Shown here: positions 9,123 through 18,627 of the stretch, in pieces
Position numbering within the stretch: position 1 is the stretch's first letter
How the letters are laid out: every line of letters begins with the position of its first letter
DNA from: Synechococcus sp. BL107
GTDB taxonomy: Bacteria; Cyanobacteriota; Cyanobacteriia; PCC-6307; Cyanobiaceae
Reading direction: 5' to 3'
DNA length: 64,000 nt
NCBI RefSeq assembly: GCF_000153805.1
Contig: NZ_DS022298.1
Span: forward strand, 1,554,827-1,618,826
Notes under the pieces: generated by a model
Seen by the model: only the letters and a program-made list of their open reading frames with translations
Database searches by the model: none
Told to the model about the DNA's origin: nothing
Made by a program: the position numbers and the translations under genes

Positions 9123-9536
9123 CTAATAGTCTAATCCCGAAAATAATTCTCGATGCACTGCAAAAGTGTGATACAGCGTCGTACCTGATGTGGGCGAAAT
9201 CTCTATTCCATCACAGTTATAAACGATACAACAAACCAAATTCCCATCCCAAGCTATTGCGTCTTCACTTATAGATTTTGACCAAGATTTTATTTTTGAA
9301 AAATGTTCAGGCATTTTCTCACCAATTTTCTCACAGGCTTTGGCCAAGAGCCAAAGAGCAGGAGGCTTTGAGGGGAGCGACAAATCTTTCCTCATTTTTA
9401 ATTCATCAAAAACGCCCGTGTATCTAATATAATCAATGATTGATTCTTCTTCTTCGGTTAAGAATGAAGATGCCAATGCTTGATTAAACTTAGCAACTTC
9501 AAGGATGGGTCTTGTCATCGGCACTAAGTTTTTCAT
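9123..9536 (-). CDS. Hypothetical protein (137 aa)
   Basis: A 137-residue protein without a motif that I recognise. The first 90 residues look alpha-helical (FLTEEEESIIDYIRYTG, PPALWLLAKACEKIGEKMPEHF). The last 45 look beta-rich (WDGNLVCCIVYNCDGIEISPTSGTT in pieces). The ATG at 9536 gives MKNLVPMTRPIL; an internal ATG at residue 7 is an alternative. It lies alone in an AT-rich stretch upstream of mfd on the opposite strand. Protein-like composition and length support that it is a real gene; function unknown. Confidence 0.55.
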   Translation of the reverse strand: MKNLVPMTRPILEVAKFNQALASSFLTEEEESIIDYIRYTGVFDELKMRKDLSLPSKPPALWLLAKACEKIGEKMPEHFSKIKSWSKSISEDAIAWDGNLVCCIVYNCDGIEISPTSGTTLYHTFAVHRELFSGLDY

Positions 9537-9938
9537 TGAATATTTGATGAGTCGACCCTAACATTCTAACAACGGACTCCTTGCGTATTTACTGTGCTGA
9601 AGATTAGATGTGATCACATTATTTAAGTTGTATTTTTAATCCCAATCAAAATTGGATTGATGTCCACTGGTTGTTGCTTACGCTGATGATCATGCACACG
9701 CGTCGTTGTATCACTCCCTTGCTGATGGCGCTTGAAGGTGCATCAGCGCAGGCGCAACCAACCTTGACCCGGGATGCAAGATCGATTGTTGCTGGCGGGC
9801 AATGATTGGCTCCAACACGTTTCAGTATCAATATTGGTACGCCAAATACACGATTTCTCCCGGAATTCGTTCATATGTCCCATTGCCAACAGTCCGGCTT
9901 CACCCGTTGCGAAGATCAAGCATCTTCGTTGTGAGCCC
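9537..9938. other. mfd upstream region with a short signal-peptide-like frame
   Basis: About 400 bases between a minus-strand hypothetical and the chosen mfd start. The mfd frame stays open 55 codons further upstream, but that extension has no family similarity. A 37-codon frame at 9692-9805 (plus strand) encodes MHTRRCITPLLMALEGASAQAQ and then a short polar tail. It resembles a signal peptide with an AQA-type cleavage site and no mature protein. It could be a leader remnant or chance. Confidence 0.4.
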
Positions 9939-12900
9939 ATGCCTCTTCGTTCCCTGGTGCATCAGCTGCGGGACGGGGCGCTCACTGGCGAATTGTTAGA
10001 GCGGAGCCGTCGGTCAGAGCGGCTCCTGATGCGAGGAGCCGGTCGTAATTGCCGAGCGCTTGTGGCTAGCGCGATGGCCCAACGGGATGGCTCGCCCTTG
10101 CTCGTTGTGGTTCCCACGTTGGAAGAAGCGGGTCGTTGGACTGCTCTTCTCGAGCTGATGGGTTGGTCAATAGCCAGTCTTTATCCAACAAGTGAGGGGT
10201 CTCCCTATGAGCCATTTGATCCCACCAGTGAAATTATTTGGGGTCAATTACAGGTTCTCAGTGACCTGCTGAATGATCCCGAATCAAGCGGTCGCGCGAT
10301 TGTTGCCACAGAACGGTCTCTGCAACCTCATCTGCCACCACCAGACGCTTTAAAGACGACCTGTCGTGTCCTGACTCGGGGGGATGAGGTTGATCTGGAC
10401 TCGCTTGCTGAAACACTTGCGAAACTCGGATATGAACGTGTTTCGACGATTGATCAGGAAGGGACTTGGAGTCGTCGGGGTGACATTGTTGATATTTTTT
10501 CAGTCAGCAGTGAGTTACCTGTTCGACTTGAGTTTTTTGGGGAAGAACTTGTCAAGTTACGTGAGTTCGATCCATCAACGCAGAGATCTCTTGACCCTAT
10601 TGATCAGTTAAGACTGACTCCCACTGGCTTTAATCCACTTATTGCAGATCAGCTACGCGCCACGATGCCGGATGGTTTGTCGGCATTACTGGGGGATCAA
10701 GCCACCGATGAACTCCTCGAGGGTGGAACCCCAGAGGGGATGCGTCGCCTGATGGGATTGGCCTGGAATGAGCCCGCTTCCCTCTTGGATTATCTCCCCG
10801 ATGTCACCACCGTTGTGATCGATGAACGGCGGCAGGGTCTTGCCCATGGTCAGCTTTGGCTGGATCACGCCATTGAGCACCACAAGGAAATGGCGATCGA
10901 GGCTGGTCTTTCTGAGCAGGATCGTGATTTGCTCTGGCCTGGAGTTCTTCATCGTGACGTTGGTGCTGCATATGGCTTTGCGGAAGTGTTTGATGGGTTT
11001 GATCTTGCGGAATTGCTCGAAGAGGACAACCATCCAAACTCCTTCGATTTCGCGAGTCGGCCTGTTCCTGCATACCCCAATCAATTCGGCAAACTCGGTG
11101 AATTAATCAAGGGTTTTCAGACAGATCGGATGGCCGTTTGGCTGATTTCGGCCCAGCCAAGTCGTGCTGTCGCCCTTCTTGAAGAGCACGATTGCATCAG
11201 TCGATTTATTCCAAACGCTGGCGATCTTCCCGCCATTGGGCGACTCATCGAACAAAACACCCCCGTTGCCCTCAAGGCAAAGGGCAACGCAGAGCTTGAG
11301 GGGGTGCTCTTGCCCGCTTGGCGCATCGCACTCGTTACAGATCGAGAGTTTTTCGGACAACAAACCCTTACCTCCACCGGGTATGTCCGACGACGGCGCA
11401 AAGCCGCGAGTCGCACGGTCGATCCCAACAAAATGCGACCAGGCGATTTTGTTGTCCATCGAAACCATGGAATTGGTCGTTTTAAAGCCATGGACAAACT
11501 CGCTTTATCCGGAGATGTCCGCGACTATCTGGTCGTTCAATACGCCGATGGAATCCTTCGTGTAGCGGCTGACCAATTGGGAAGCTTGGGTCGTTACCGG
11601 GCGACGAGTGAATCACCGCCTCAACTCAGTCGCATGGGTGGGGCAGCTTGGACGAAGGCCAAAGACCGGGCCAAAAAGGCCGTTCGGAAGGTCGCTCTTG
11701 ATCTGGTGAAGCTCTATGCCGAACGCCAACAGTCAAATGGATTTGCGTTCCCTCCGGATGGTCCATGGCAGACAGAGCTAGAAGAGTCATTTCCGTATGA
11801 ACCCACCCCCGATCAATTGAAGTCCACCACGGATGTGAAGCGAGATATGGAGAGGGCCGAACCCATGGATCGTTTGGTCTGTGGAGATGTTGGCTTCGGT
11901 AAAACTGAAGTGGCGATTCGTGCCATTTTCAAAGCCATTACTGCTGGAAAGCAGGTCGCCATGTTGGCGCCCACAACAGTCTTGGCTCAACAACATTGGC
12001 GAACTCTCTCTGAACGATTTGCCCCCTATCCGATCAAGGTTGCACTCCTTAATCGCTTTCGTACAACAACGGAACGTAAAAGTATTCTTGAAGGTTTAAA
12101 ACAGGGCACCATTGACGCAGTCGTGGGAACTCATCAACTTTTAAGTAAGGGAACAAGCTTTCAACAGCTTGGACTCCTTGTTGTTGACGAAGAACAGCGT
12201 TTTGGAGTCAATCAAAAAGAAAAAATCAAAGTTCTCCGTAAGGATGTCGATGTTTTAACCCTGTCTGCTACACCCATTCCACGAACTCTTTACATGAGCT
12301 TGTCGGGCGTTCGGGAAATGAGTTTAATCACAACTCCACCTCCCCTTCGTCGACCGATTAAGACGCACTTAGCCTCCCTCGATCCAGAGGCCGTACGAAG
12401 TGCCATCCGACAGGAATTGGATCGTGGGGGTCAAGTGTTTTATGTAGTCCCCCGCGTGGAAGGCATTGAAGATGTAGCCACGGGCCTTCGTGCCATGCTT
12501 CCTGGGCTCAAACTTCTTGTTGCCCATGGTCAAATGGCCGAGGGAGAGTTGGAAAGTGCCATGGTGGCCTTCAATGCTGGTGAAGCAGATGTGATGCTTT
12601 GCACCACGATTGTGGAGAGTGGTCTTGATATACCGCGTGTTAATACAATTTTGATTGAAGATGCACATCGATTTGGATTAGCGCAGCTTTATCAACTGCG
12701 CGGTCGTGTGGGTCGCAGTGGTATTCAGGCCCATGCCTGGCTGTTTTATCCCGGAAATGCGTCCCTTAGTGATAATGCCCGACAACGACTCCGTGCCATT
12801 CAGGAATTCGCTCAACTGGGGAGTGGCTATCAATTAGCAATGCGAGATATGGAGATCCGAGGTGTCGGAAATCTTCTTGGCGTTGAACAAAGTGGTCAGA

Positions 12901-13517
12901 TGGAAACGATTGGCTTTGATTTGTATATGGAGATGCTTCAGGAGTCTTTGGCTGAGATCCAAGGACAAGATATTCCATCGGTGGATGACACCCAAGTGGA
13001 CTTACCCGTCACTGCTTTTGTTCCTGCCGATTGGATCACGGATCCCGATGAAAAAATTGCTGCCTACAGGGCAGCAGCCGACTGCGCGTCCTCCGAAGCA
13101 TTGGTGGAATTAGCAGCGGGCTGGGCCGATCGATATGGGGCCATTCCTGCTGCTGTTCAGTCGCTGTTGCAACTCATGGAGTTGAAGATGTTGGCGAAAC
13201 GATGCGGTTTCTCCAGGATCAAGCCGGAGAAACCAAACATCGTGCTGGAAACCCCAATGGAAGAACCAGCCTTCCGGCTGCTGCGTCAGGGACTGCCGCA
13301 ACACCTCCACGGTCGCTTTGTCTATCAAGCCGGGAGTGGTCTTCAGCACAAGGCATTAGCTCGTGGCCTTGGTGCACTCCCGATGGAGAAACAATTGGAG
13401 CAACTGATGGATTGGCTCAAGCTGATGTCAGCTCAAATCCCAGACACAGAAGGGCTAACGGCTGACCAGCGGGAACGCAAAAGAGCCGAGAAAAACGATC
13501 AGGTCCTCAGGGTGTAG
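9939..13517 (+). CDS. mfd: Transcription-repair coupling factor Mfd
   Basis: Mfd removes RNA polymerase stalled at DNA lesions and recruits UvrA to begin nucleotide excision repair. From the ATG at 9939 (MPLRSLVHQLRDG) the product is 1192 residues, the usual family length. An in-frame upstream extension to 9774 adds 55 residues without family character and is not used. The N-terminal UvrB-like region is seen as YPTSEGSPYEPFDPTSE. The RNA polymerase interaction domain is near PGDFVVHRNHGIGRF. The translocase follows: Walker A GDVGFGKTEVA, DEEQ box VVDEEQRFGV, SATPIPRTL, and QLRGRVGRSG of motif VI. A C-terminal TRCF domain closes the protein. It stands as a single transcription unit. Confidence 0.96.
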   Translation: MPLRSLVHQLRDGALTGELLERSRRSERLLMRGAGRNCRALVASAMAQRDGSPLLVVVPTLEEAGRWTALLELMGWSIASLYPTSEGSPYEPFDPTSEIIWGQLQVLSDLLNDPESSGRAIVATERSLQPHLPPPDALKTTCRVLTRGDEVDLDSLAETLAKLGYERVSTIDQEGTWSRRGDIVDIFSVSSELPVRLEFFGEELVKLREFDPSTQRSLDPIDQLRLTPTGFNPLIADQLRATMPDGLSALLGDQATDELLEGGTPEGMRRLMGLAWNEPASLLDYLPDVTTVVIDERRQGLAHGQLWLDHAIEHHKEMAIEAGLSEQDRDLLWPGVLHRDVGAAYGFAEVFDGFDLAELLEEDNHPNSFDFASRPVPAYPNQFGKLGELIKGFQTDRMAVWLISAQPSRAVALLEEHDCISRFIPNAGDLPAIGRLIEQNTPVALKAKGNAELEGVLLPAWRIALVTDREFFGQQTLTSTGYVRRRRKAASRTVDPNKMRPGDFVVHRNHGIGRFKAMDKLALSGDVRDYLVVQYADGILRVAADQLGSLGRYRATSESPPQLSRMGGAAWTKAKDRAKKAVRKVALDLVKLYAERQQSNGFAFPPDGPWQTELEESFPYEPTPDQLKSTTDVKRDMERAEPMDRLVCGDVGFGKTEVAIRAIFKAITAGKQVAMLAPTTVLAQQHWRTLSERFAPYPIKVALLNRFRTTTERKSILEGLKQGTIDAVVGTHQLLSKGTSFQQLGLLVVDEEQRFGVNQKEKIKVLRKDVDVLTLSATPIPRTLYMSLSGVREMSLITTPPPLRRPIKTHLASLDPEAVRSAIRQELDRGGQVFYVVPRVEGIEDVATGLRAMLPGLKLLVAHGQMAEGELESAMVAFNAGEADVMLCTTIVESGLDIPRVNTILIEDAHRFGLAQLYQLRGRVGRSGIQAHAWLFYPGNASLSDNARQRLRAIQEFAQLGSGYQLAMRDMEIRGVGNLLGVEQSGQMETIGFDLYMEMLQESLAEIQGQDIPSVDDTQVDLPVTAFVPADWITDPDEKIAAYRAAADCASSEALVELAAGWADRYGAIPAAVQSLLQLMELKMLAKRCGFSRIKPEKPNIVLETPMEEPAFRLLRQGLPQHLHGRFVYQAGSGLQHKALARGLGALPMEKQLEQLMDWLKLMSAQIPDTEGLTADQRERKRAEKNDQVLRV

Positions 13518-13597
13518 GCCCTCGCCCCACGACTTTCTGAGAAAAACTTCACAGACCCGCAATTCTTCGTTACATTGGGAACAGGTTTAGGTCTTTC

Positions 13598-13765
13598 ATG
13601 GGCGAATTCATTGAAATCGGTGTCAATGGGGCGTCAATGCAAGTTGTCAGCGGTGTCTTCTGTGCTGCAGCTCTTGGACTCTATGCATTAATGCAACCCG
13701 ACCCTTCCGACGACGATGATTCCAACGGTGGCGGCGGTGGCGGCTTGATGCAGCCAATTTCCTAG
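13598..13765 (+). CDS. Small membrane protein with acidic/glycine tail (55 aa)
   Basis: A 55-residue frame starting MGEFIEIGVNGASMQVVSG, with one hydrophobic segment (VVSGVFCAAALGLYALM, about 16-32). The tail is acidic then glycine-rich (PDPSDDDDSNGGGGGG) and ends LMQPIS. This reads as a single-pass membrane peptide with a flexible charged tail. It lies 80 bases downstream of mfd and is followed immediately by a terminator-like hairpin, which supports it as a transcribed gene. I know of no function; the pattern of a short helix and Asp/Gly tail resembles conserved picocyanobacterial small proteins. Confidence 0.65.
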   Translation: MGEFIEIGVNGASMQVVSGVFCAAALGLYALMQPDPSDDDDSNGGGGGGLMQPIS

Positions 13766-13775
13766 TTCTGCATTG

Positions 13776-13804
13776 AACTAAACAAGTTTGTTGAATTAGT
13801 TTTT
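13776..13804 (+). terminator. Rho-independent terminator after the 55-aa gene
   Basis: Inverted arms AACTAA (13776-13781) and TTAGTT (13796-13801), with an inner CAA/TTG pairing, are followed by T residues to 13804. It ends the plus-strand transcript before the convergent ctpA gene. The stem is AT-rich, so the strength is uncertain. Confidence 0.5.
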
Positions 13805-13831
13805 CAATATCGATTCAAATTTCTCTTTAGT

Positions 13832-15121
13832 TTAGTTTAATTTATTAGTCAATATTTTTAGAGCTTGTACATATTGAGAATCTTGACTCGTACCTAGTTT
13901 TTCTATTGTGAAATCCTTGAGCTGTTTCTCAGTCATTTCCGATTTAACATCTGGTTCAATTCCATTTTTATGAATATCGGTTCCCTTGGGGGTTAGATAC
14001 TTCGCAATCGTCACGGTTAGTCCAGAACCATCAGATAATCCCCGCACTGCCTGAACCAAACCTTTACCGAATGTTTTTTGGCCAACCAATTTTGCTCGAG
14101 CATTATCTTGCAGAGATCCAGATAAGATTTCACTGGCACTGGCTGATCCTTGATCGATCAAGACAACCAAGGGCTTATCTGTGATGGCACTGCCTGTGGC
14201 CCGTCGTACATCACGTATGCCTTCTCGCGTTTGTGTGCTCACAATGATTCCCTCATTCAACCATTGGCGAGCAATGTCAATGCTCGCTTCTAACAGTCCC
14301 CCAGGGTTTCCTCTCAGATCAAGGACATAGCCATCAACGTCTTGGTCTTCAAGCGACCTTGCAGCTTCTCGCATTTCCTTGGCTGCATTCGCATTAAATT
14401 GCTTAAGGCGAATATATCCAATTTTACGTTGATCTTGTGTTGTATTTAGCTTGTAGGAAACCGCATTAATCTCAATCCGATCTCGAGTTAAAGGGAAATC
14501 TATGATTTCGCCACCACGACGAAGTCCTAAAACAACTTCAGATCCTTCAGGACCACGAATTAACTTAACGGCATCTTCTGTACTCATCCCTTTTGTGGAT
14601 CTCCCATCAATGGTTACAATTACGTCCTTCGAAAGAACACCTGCTCGTGATGCAGGAGTTCCTTCAATCGGAGACACAACAACTAATTCCTTAGTTGCTT
14701 TGTCAAGACTCAATTGAATGCCCACTCCCATCAACTCGCCGGACGTATCAATTCGCATCTCCTTGAATTGTTTCGGGTCCAGGAAACGGGTGTATGGATC
14801 ATTCAAGCTCGCAAGCATTCCACGAATTGCTTCGTAGGACTCAGCGCTACCGGCAAACGATTTTTGGAGAAGGTTTCGACGTAATTGACGCCAAGTTTTC
14901 TCATCGTAATCACCACTTGAATCGAGATAATCTCGATAAACGATCTGCCAAACCTGATCGATCACCTCTTTCGGGCTATCGCTAATCGATCCTCCGCTAG
15001 CGCTCGGGAGGGTCAACCCGGGTGCACCCAACGTGACTGCTGTGGTAACTCCACCTAAACCCAGAATTAGCAGTAGAGGTGTTGTGCGAAGAAAGGATCG
15101 CAACTTCACTGACTTAGCCAT
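13832..15121 (-). CDS. ctpA: Carboxyl-terminal processing protease, S41 family
   Basis: A 429-residue S41 peptidase of the CtpA/Prc type. Cyanobacterial members trim C-termini of exported proteins; the best known substrate is the precursor of photosystem II D1. It has an N-terminal signal/anchor (TTPLLLILGLGGVTTAVTLG, 13-32) and a PDZ domain at about 120-205 (GVGIQLS...GTPASRAGVLSKDVI). In the protease core the nucleophile Ser328 lies in DQGSASASEI and the general base Lys353 in KTFGKG. The 25-residue Ser-Lys spacing is the same as in plant D1 protease. Location: lumen or periplasm. It lies downstream of ispG on the same strand with a 31-base gap. Which Ctp paralogue it is cannot be settled here. 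Confidence 0.93.
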   Translation of the reverse strand: MAKSVKLRSFLRTTPLLLILGLGGVTTAVTLGAPGLTLPSASGGSISDSPKEVIDQVWQIVYRDYLDSSGDYDEKTWRQLRRNLLQKSFAGSAESYEAIRGMLASLNDPYTRFLDPKQFKEMRIDTSGELMGVGIQLSLDKATKELVVVSPIEGTPASRAGVLSKDVIVTIDGRSTKGMSTEDAVKLIRGPEGSEVVLGLRRGGEIIDFPLTRDRIEINAVSYKLNTTQDQRKIGYIRLKQFNANAAKEMREAARSLEDQDVDGYVLDLRGNPGGLLEASIDIARQWLNEGIIVSTQTREGIRDVRRATGSAITDKPLVVLIDQGSASASEILSGSLQDNARAKLVGQKTFGKGLVQAVRGLSDGSGLTVTIAKYLTPKGTDIHKNGIEPDVKSEMTEKQLKDFTIEKLGTSQDSQYVQALKILTNKLN

Positions 15122-15152
15122 ATCCGTCTTGTCTTAAGTCTGTGCGTTCAGA

Positions 15153-16358
15153 TTACCGAGTTTCATCAGGATCGACCCAGAGACCATCCTCCTGAATCAA
15201 TTGGATCAGGGCTTGAACACCTTCTTTTTCTGGAACTTTACGAATTTCTTCTCGACCTCGGTACAAAGCAATGGTTCCAGGTCCTTTACCCACATAGCCA
15301 TAGTCGGCGTCGGCCATCTCACCTGGACCGTTCACAATGCATCCCATCACAGCGATGTCGAGACCTTTTAGATGAGATGTGGCGTTACGAACTTTATGGA
15401 GGACATCCTCCAGGTTGAACAACGTGCGGCCACAACTCGGACAGGCAATGTATTCAACCATTGTCTTTCGTAAGCCGAGAGACTGAAGAATTGAATAACA
15501 AACAGGGATCTCTTTTTCGGGCGCTTCGGTGAGTGAAACACGGATGGTGTCCCCCAACCCCTCTGCTAGAAGCGTGGCAATTCCTGCCGTACTTTTAATA
15601 CGGCCATAATCGCCATCCCCAGCCTCAGTTACCCCAAGGTGAAGTGGATAATTGAATCCTTCCTGATCCATGGTATCGGCCATTAATCGATAGGCCGAAA
15701 GCATCACTGGTGCCCGTGAAGCTTTCATCGATATCACGATGTTATGAAAATCTAGATCGTCGCAAATCCGGACGAATTCCATCGCCGACTCCACCATTCC
15801 CTTCGGTGTATCTCCGTAGGTAAACAGCATGCGTTCAGCCAATGAGCCGTGGTTAACACCAATACGCAACGCTTTGTTTTGTTCCCGCAAGAGTTTTACT
15901 AAAGGCTCGAATGTCTCTCTAATGCGTGTGCCGATCTCAGCAAATTCAGATTCTGTAAATTCCTGACGATTTGGATCAGGCTTATCGAACACAAATAGGC
16001 CAGGATTAATTCGCACTTTGTCAACATGCTGGGCAACCTCTAAGGCAATCTTTGTTCCGTTGTGGTGAACGTCAGCCACCAAGGGAACGTTGCACCCCTT
16101 GGCCGAGAGTTCCGCTTTAATTTTCCCCATAGCCTTGGCATGACCAATCGACGGGGTGGTCACTCGAACGATCTCGCATCCAGCCTCGACAAGACGGATG
16201 ATTCCAGCGACTGATCCATCGATATCGAGGGTGTCCTCGTTAATCATCGACTGCACCGCAATCGGGTGCTCGCTGCCGATCGGGACACTTCCCACCATCA
16301 CGGTCCGTGTGACTCGACGATGGATCTGGGTGTCGTAGCGCCGATCTAGGGCGGTCAT
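15153..16358 (-). CDS. ispG: 4-hydroxy-3-methylbut-2-enyl diphosphate synthase (IspG/GcpE)
   Basis: IspG is the [4Fe-4S] enzyme of the MEP isoprenoid pathway that reduces MEcPP to HMBPP; in cyanobacteria ferredoxin is the likely donor. From the ATG at 16358 ([15 protein letters not shown]) it is 401 residues. An upstream in-frame start at 16436 would run into the neighbouring uracil-DNA glycosylase gene and is rejected. Visible marks: the TIM-barrel opening [17 protein letters not shown], the cluster cysteines in [11 protein letters not shown] and the C-terminal [19 protein letters not shown] block. The gene sits 22 bases downstream of the glycosylase gene on the same strand. Confidence 0.95.
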   Translation of the reverse strand: MTALDRRYDTQIHRRVTRTVMVGSVPIGSEHPIAVQSMINEDTLDIDGSVAGIIRLVEAGCEIVRVTTPSIGHAKAMGKIKAELSAKGCNVPLVADVHHNGTKIALEVAQHVDKVRINPGLFVFDKPDPNRQEFTESEFAEIGTRIRETFEPLVKLLREQNKALRIGVNHGSLAERMLFTYGDTPKGMVESAMEFVRICDDLDFHNIVISMKASRAPVMLSAYRLMADTMDQEGFNYPLHLGVTEAGDGDYGRIKSTAGIATLLAEGLGDTIRVSLTEAPEKEIPVCYSILQSLGLRKTMVEYIACPSCGRTLFNLEDVLHKVRNATSHLKGLDIAVMGCIVNGPGEMADADYGYVGKGPGTIALYRGREEIRKVPEKEGVQALIQLIQEDGLWVDPDETR

Positions 16359-16380
16359 GTGTAGCCGTTCCAGATGCACA

Positions 16381-16944
16381 TCAACGTTCGCACAGCTTGG
16401 TACGCACAGCGGAAAGATCTTGGCGTGTGAGTTCAACTGGTCCGCCTTCCTTTGACGACGCGTGACGGAGCAGATAAGCCGGATGAAAGATTGGCATCAC
16501 CGAACGACCTTGCCAGGTCTGCCACTGCCCTCGTAACTCTGTCATTGCAGCTTTCTTTTCAAGCACGGCCTGAACCGCTGTTGCGCCAGTCAGCACGATC
16601 ACAGCAGGATTCACTTCGGCAATTTGCTTGTCCAGCCAGGGACGACATGCCGCGAGCTCATTTTTTTTCGGGCGGCGATTGTTCGGCGGCCGGCACTTCA
16701 CCGCATTGCAGATGTAGAGGTCCTGCTCGATGTTGAAGCCCGCCTCAATCAGCAATCGATCGAGGGCTTGTCCGGATCGGCCTACAAAGGGAACACCGGA
16801 TTGATCTTCCTGTGCACCGGGAGCTTCTCCGATCAACATCAGCGGTGCACTTGGATTGCCCCGACAAACCACCACCTGTTGACGTGTTCTGGCTAACTCA
16901 CAGGCTGAGCAGCGCAAACATGCATCCAGATCGAATGACGTCAT
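16381..16944 (-). CDS. Uracil-DNA glycosylase, family 4 ([4Fe-4S])
   Basis: This enzyme removes uracil from DNA for base excision repair. The 187-residue product has the N-terminal cluster cysteines CLRCSACEL (9-17) and the uracil-pocket motif [17 protein letters not shown] (about 39-55). [13 protein letters not shown] (80-92) follows, with a further cluster Cys near AACRPWL. The C-terminal HPAYLLRH (155-162) holds the catalytic-loop His. This is the type 4 (thermostable-type) UDG rather than Ung. It overlaps the VOC gene stop by 4 bases, which indicates translational coupling, and precedes ispG on the same strand. Confidence 0.92.
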   Translation of the reverse strand: MTSFDLDACLRCSACELARTRQQVVVCRGNPSAPLMLIGEAPGAQEDQSGVPFVGRSGQALDRLLIEAGFNIEQDLYICNAVKCRPPNNRRPKKNELAACRPWLDKQIAEVNPAVIVLTGATAVQAVLEKKAAMTELRGQWQTWQGRSVMPIFHPAYLLRHASSKEGGPVELTRQDLSAVRTKLCER

Positions 16945-17342
16945 GCACTCCGTTCCGATCGTGCAATGGGAATCAGCATTAAAAAAGCATTGCCTTCTGG
17001 ATCATTCATCCAACATTCAGCACCGAAGGGTTCCAGCCGCGCCGGCTCTACAACAGAGGCTCCCAAACCGATCGCATTGCTGACGTGATGGTCCAATTCA
17101 ATCAAGGGAGTGTGATGGGCAGGGAGTTTTAAACAGACCGATAACGCCCGACCTGCCACCGGGAATGGGCGATGTTGTGATGGCCGATAAATTTCAAGTC
17201 TCAGGCCATTATCGAGGTCAAGAATCTTGTGATGATCTGCCTTACCAGCACTGATGGTCGCGCGAAACAGAGCCGCATAAAAGTGGCTTAAGGCCTTGGG
17301 ATCGTGGGCCGCAAGAACCAAGCTGATTTGCATGGGATTCAT
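16941..17342 (-). CDS. VOC superfamily protein (glyoxalase/bleomycin-resistance fold)
   Basis: A protein of about 133 residues with the beta-alpha-beta-beta-beta pattern of the VOC fold. It opens QISLVLAAHDPKALSHFYAALF, has a middle LEIYRPSQHRPF, then a second module ending ECWMNDPEGNAFLMLIP, where the Glu/Asp-Pro-Glu-Gly-Asn segment matches the usual metal-ligand strand. The chosen ATG at 17342 gives MNPMQISLV; an ATG at 17357 adds five residues. Its stop overlaps the glycosylase start by 4 bases. Substrate unknown; the family includes lyases, dioxygenases and binding proteins. Confidence 0.8.
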   Translation of the reverse strand: MNPMQISLVLAAHDPKALSHFYAALFRATISAGKADHHKILDLDNGLRLEIYRPSQHRPFPVAGRALSVCLKLPAHHTPLIELDHHVSNAIGLGASVVEPARLEPFGAECWMNDPEGNAFLMLIPIARSERSA

Positions 17343-17419
17343 GTCCTGCGTGAACAAAGGGTTGTTTGGGTCACTGCTTGAGGCAGGATGAGATTTTTAA
17401 ACGCATCGCGGGGAGATGC

Positions 17420-18604
17420 GTGAGGATCTTGAGCCCCCCAGAACTCTCCCATCGGGCGATTGCCCTTAAGCCCTCGCTGACCCTTGAGATCAGCGCCAAA
17501 GCCAAAGCGCTTCAAGCCGAAGGCCGAGATATTTGCAGCCTTAGTGCTGGGGAGCCTGATTTCAATACTCCAGATTTCATTGTTGAAGCTGCAAGGGAGG
17601 CTCTATCTCAGGGAATCACCCGTTACGGCCCTGCGGCGGGTGATCCTGAGTTGCGAGCGGCTCTCGCCGACAAGCTCAGTCAGGAAAACGGTATTGCGAC
17701 CAATCCTGAGCAGGTTCTGATCTGCAATGGCGGTAAACAAGCGATTTACAACCTTTTCCAGGTGGTGCTGAACCCCGGCGACGAAGTTTTGCTCCCTTCG
17801 CCGTATTGGTTGAGTTACCCAGAAATGGCTGCTCTGGCTGGTGCCACCACGGTGTTGATTCCATCTTCAGCTTCTGATGGATTCAGACTCGATCTCGATG
17901 CTTTGGAAGCACGCATCACCCCAAAAAGCCGACTTTTGGTGATCAACAGTCCAGGAAATCCCACCGGTTGCGTGATGCAGCGACAAGAACTTGAGGCTCT
18001 GGCTGAACTGGTTGCTCGTCACCCCAATCTGTTGGTAATGAGTGATGAAATCTATGAATATCTTTTGGCTGAGGGAGAACAGCACATCAGTTTTGCCTCC
18101 GTATCGGAAGGGATCAAGGACCGTTGCTTCACGGTGAATGGCTTCGCAAAGGGTTGGGCCATGACTGGATGGCGCCTGGGTTACCTCGCTGGCAACGCAA
18201 CGGTGATCAAAGCGGCTTCAGCACTACAAAGCCAAAGCACTAGCAATGTTTGCAGTTTTGCCCAAAAAGGAGCACTCGCTGCCATTCGTGGGTCACGTGA
18301 CTGCGTCACGGATATGGCCTGCAGCTACAACCTTCGGAGAAATTTTCTGATCGAAGGACTGCAATCCATTCCAGGCATCACCTTGATTCCTCCGAAAGGG
18401 GCGTTCTATGCATTTCCGCAGCTGCCAGAGCGCATTACCGATTCGATGGACTTTTGTCGTCGTGCCTTAGAAGACGAAGGCCTTGCCGTTGTGCCTGGTG
18501 TTGCCTTCGGAGACGACCACTGCATTCGTCTGTCGTGTGCCGTCTCGCATGAGACCATCACAAATGGTTTGGAACGACTGCAGCGGATGCTCAGCAAGTT
18601 CTGA
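17420..18604 (+). CDS. PLP-dependent aminotransferase, class I (aspartate aminotransferase-like)
   Basis: A fold-type I aminotransferase, most like bacterial aspartate aminotransferases of the AAT I-gamma group. The frame is open from 17366, but the GTG at 17420 sits about 5 bases after a GGGGAG ribosome site and gives 394 residues, the family length. Motifs: SLSAGEPDFNTPDF (substrate carboxylate region), SPYWLSYPEM, INSPGNPTGCV with the PLP-contacting Asn, MSDEIYEYL with Asp and Tyr, and NGFAKGWAMTGWRLGY with the Schiff-base Lys and Arg. It is 23 bases upstream of the phosphonate-type transporter operon, on the same strand. Exact amino donor or acceptor unproven. Confidence 0.9.
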   Translation: MRILSPPELSHRAIALKPSLTLEISAKAKALQAEGRDICSLSAGEPDFNTPDFIVEAAREALSQGITRYGPAAGDPELRAALADKLSQENGIATNPEQVLICNGGKQAIYNLFQVVLNPGDEVLLPSPYWLSYPEMAALAGATTVLIPSSASDGFRLDLDALEARITPKSRLLVINSPGNPTGCVMQRQELEALAELVARHPNLLVMSDEIYEYLLAEGEQHISFASVSEGIKDRCFTVNGFAKGWAMTGWRLGYLAGNATVIKAASALQSQSTSNVCSFAQKGALAAIRGSRDCVTDMACSYNLRRNFLIEGLQSIPGITLIPPKGAFYAFPQLPERITDSMDFCRRALEDEGLAVVPGVAFGDDHCIRLSCAVSHETITNGLERLQRMLSKF

Positions 18605-18627
18605 CTAACCGAAATATTTCAAACCCA

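Noticed and set aside
9774-9938. Longer mfd start at 9774
   Set aside because: The 55 extra codons show no similarity to Mfd; the ATG at 9939 gives the normal family length.
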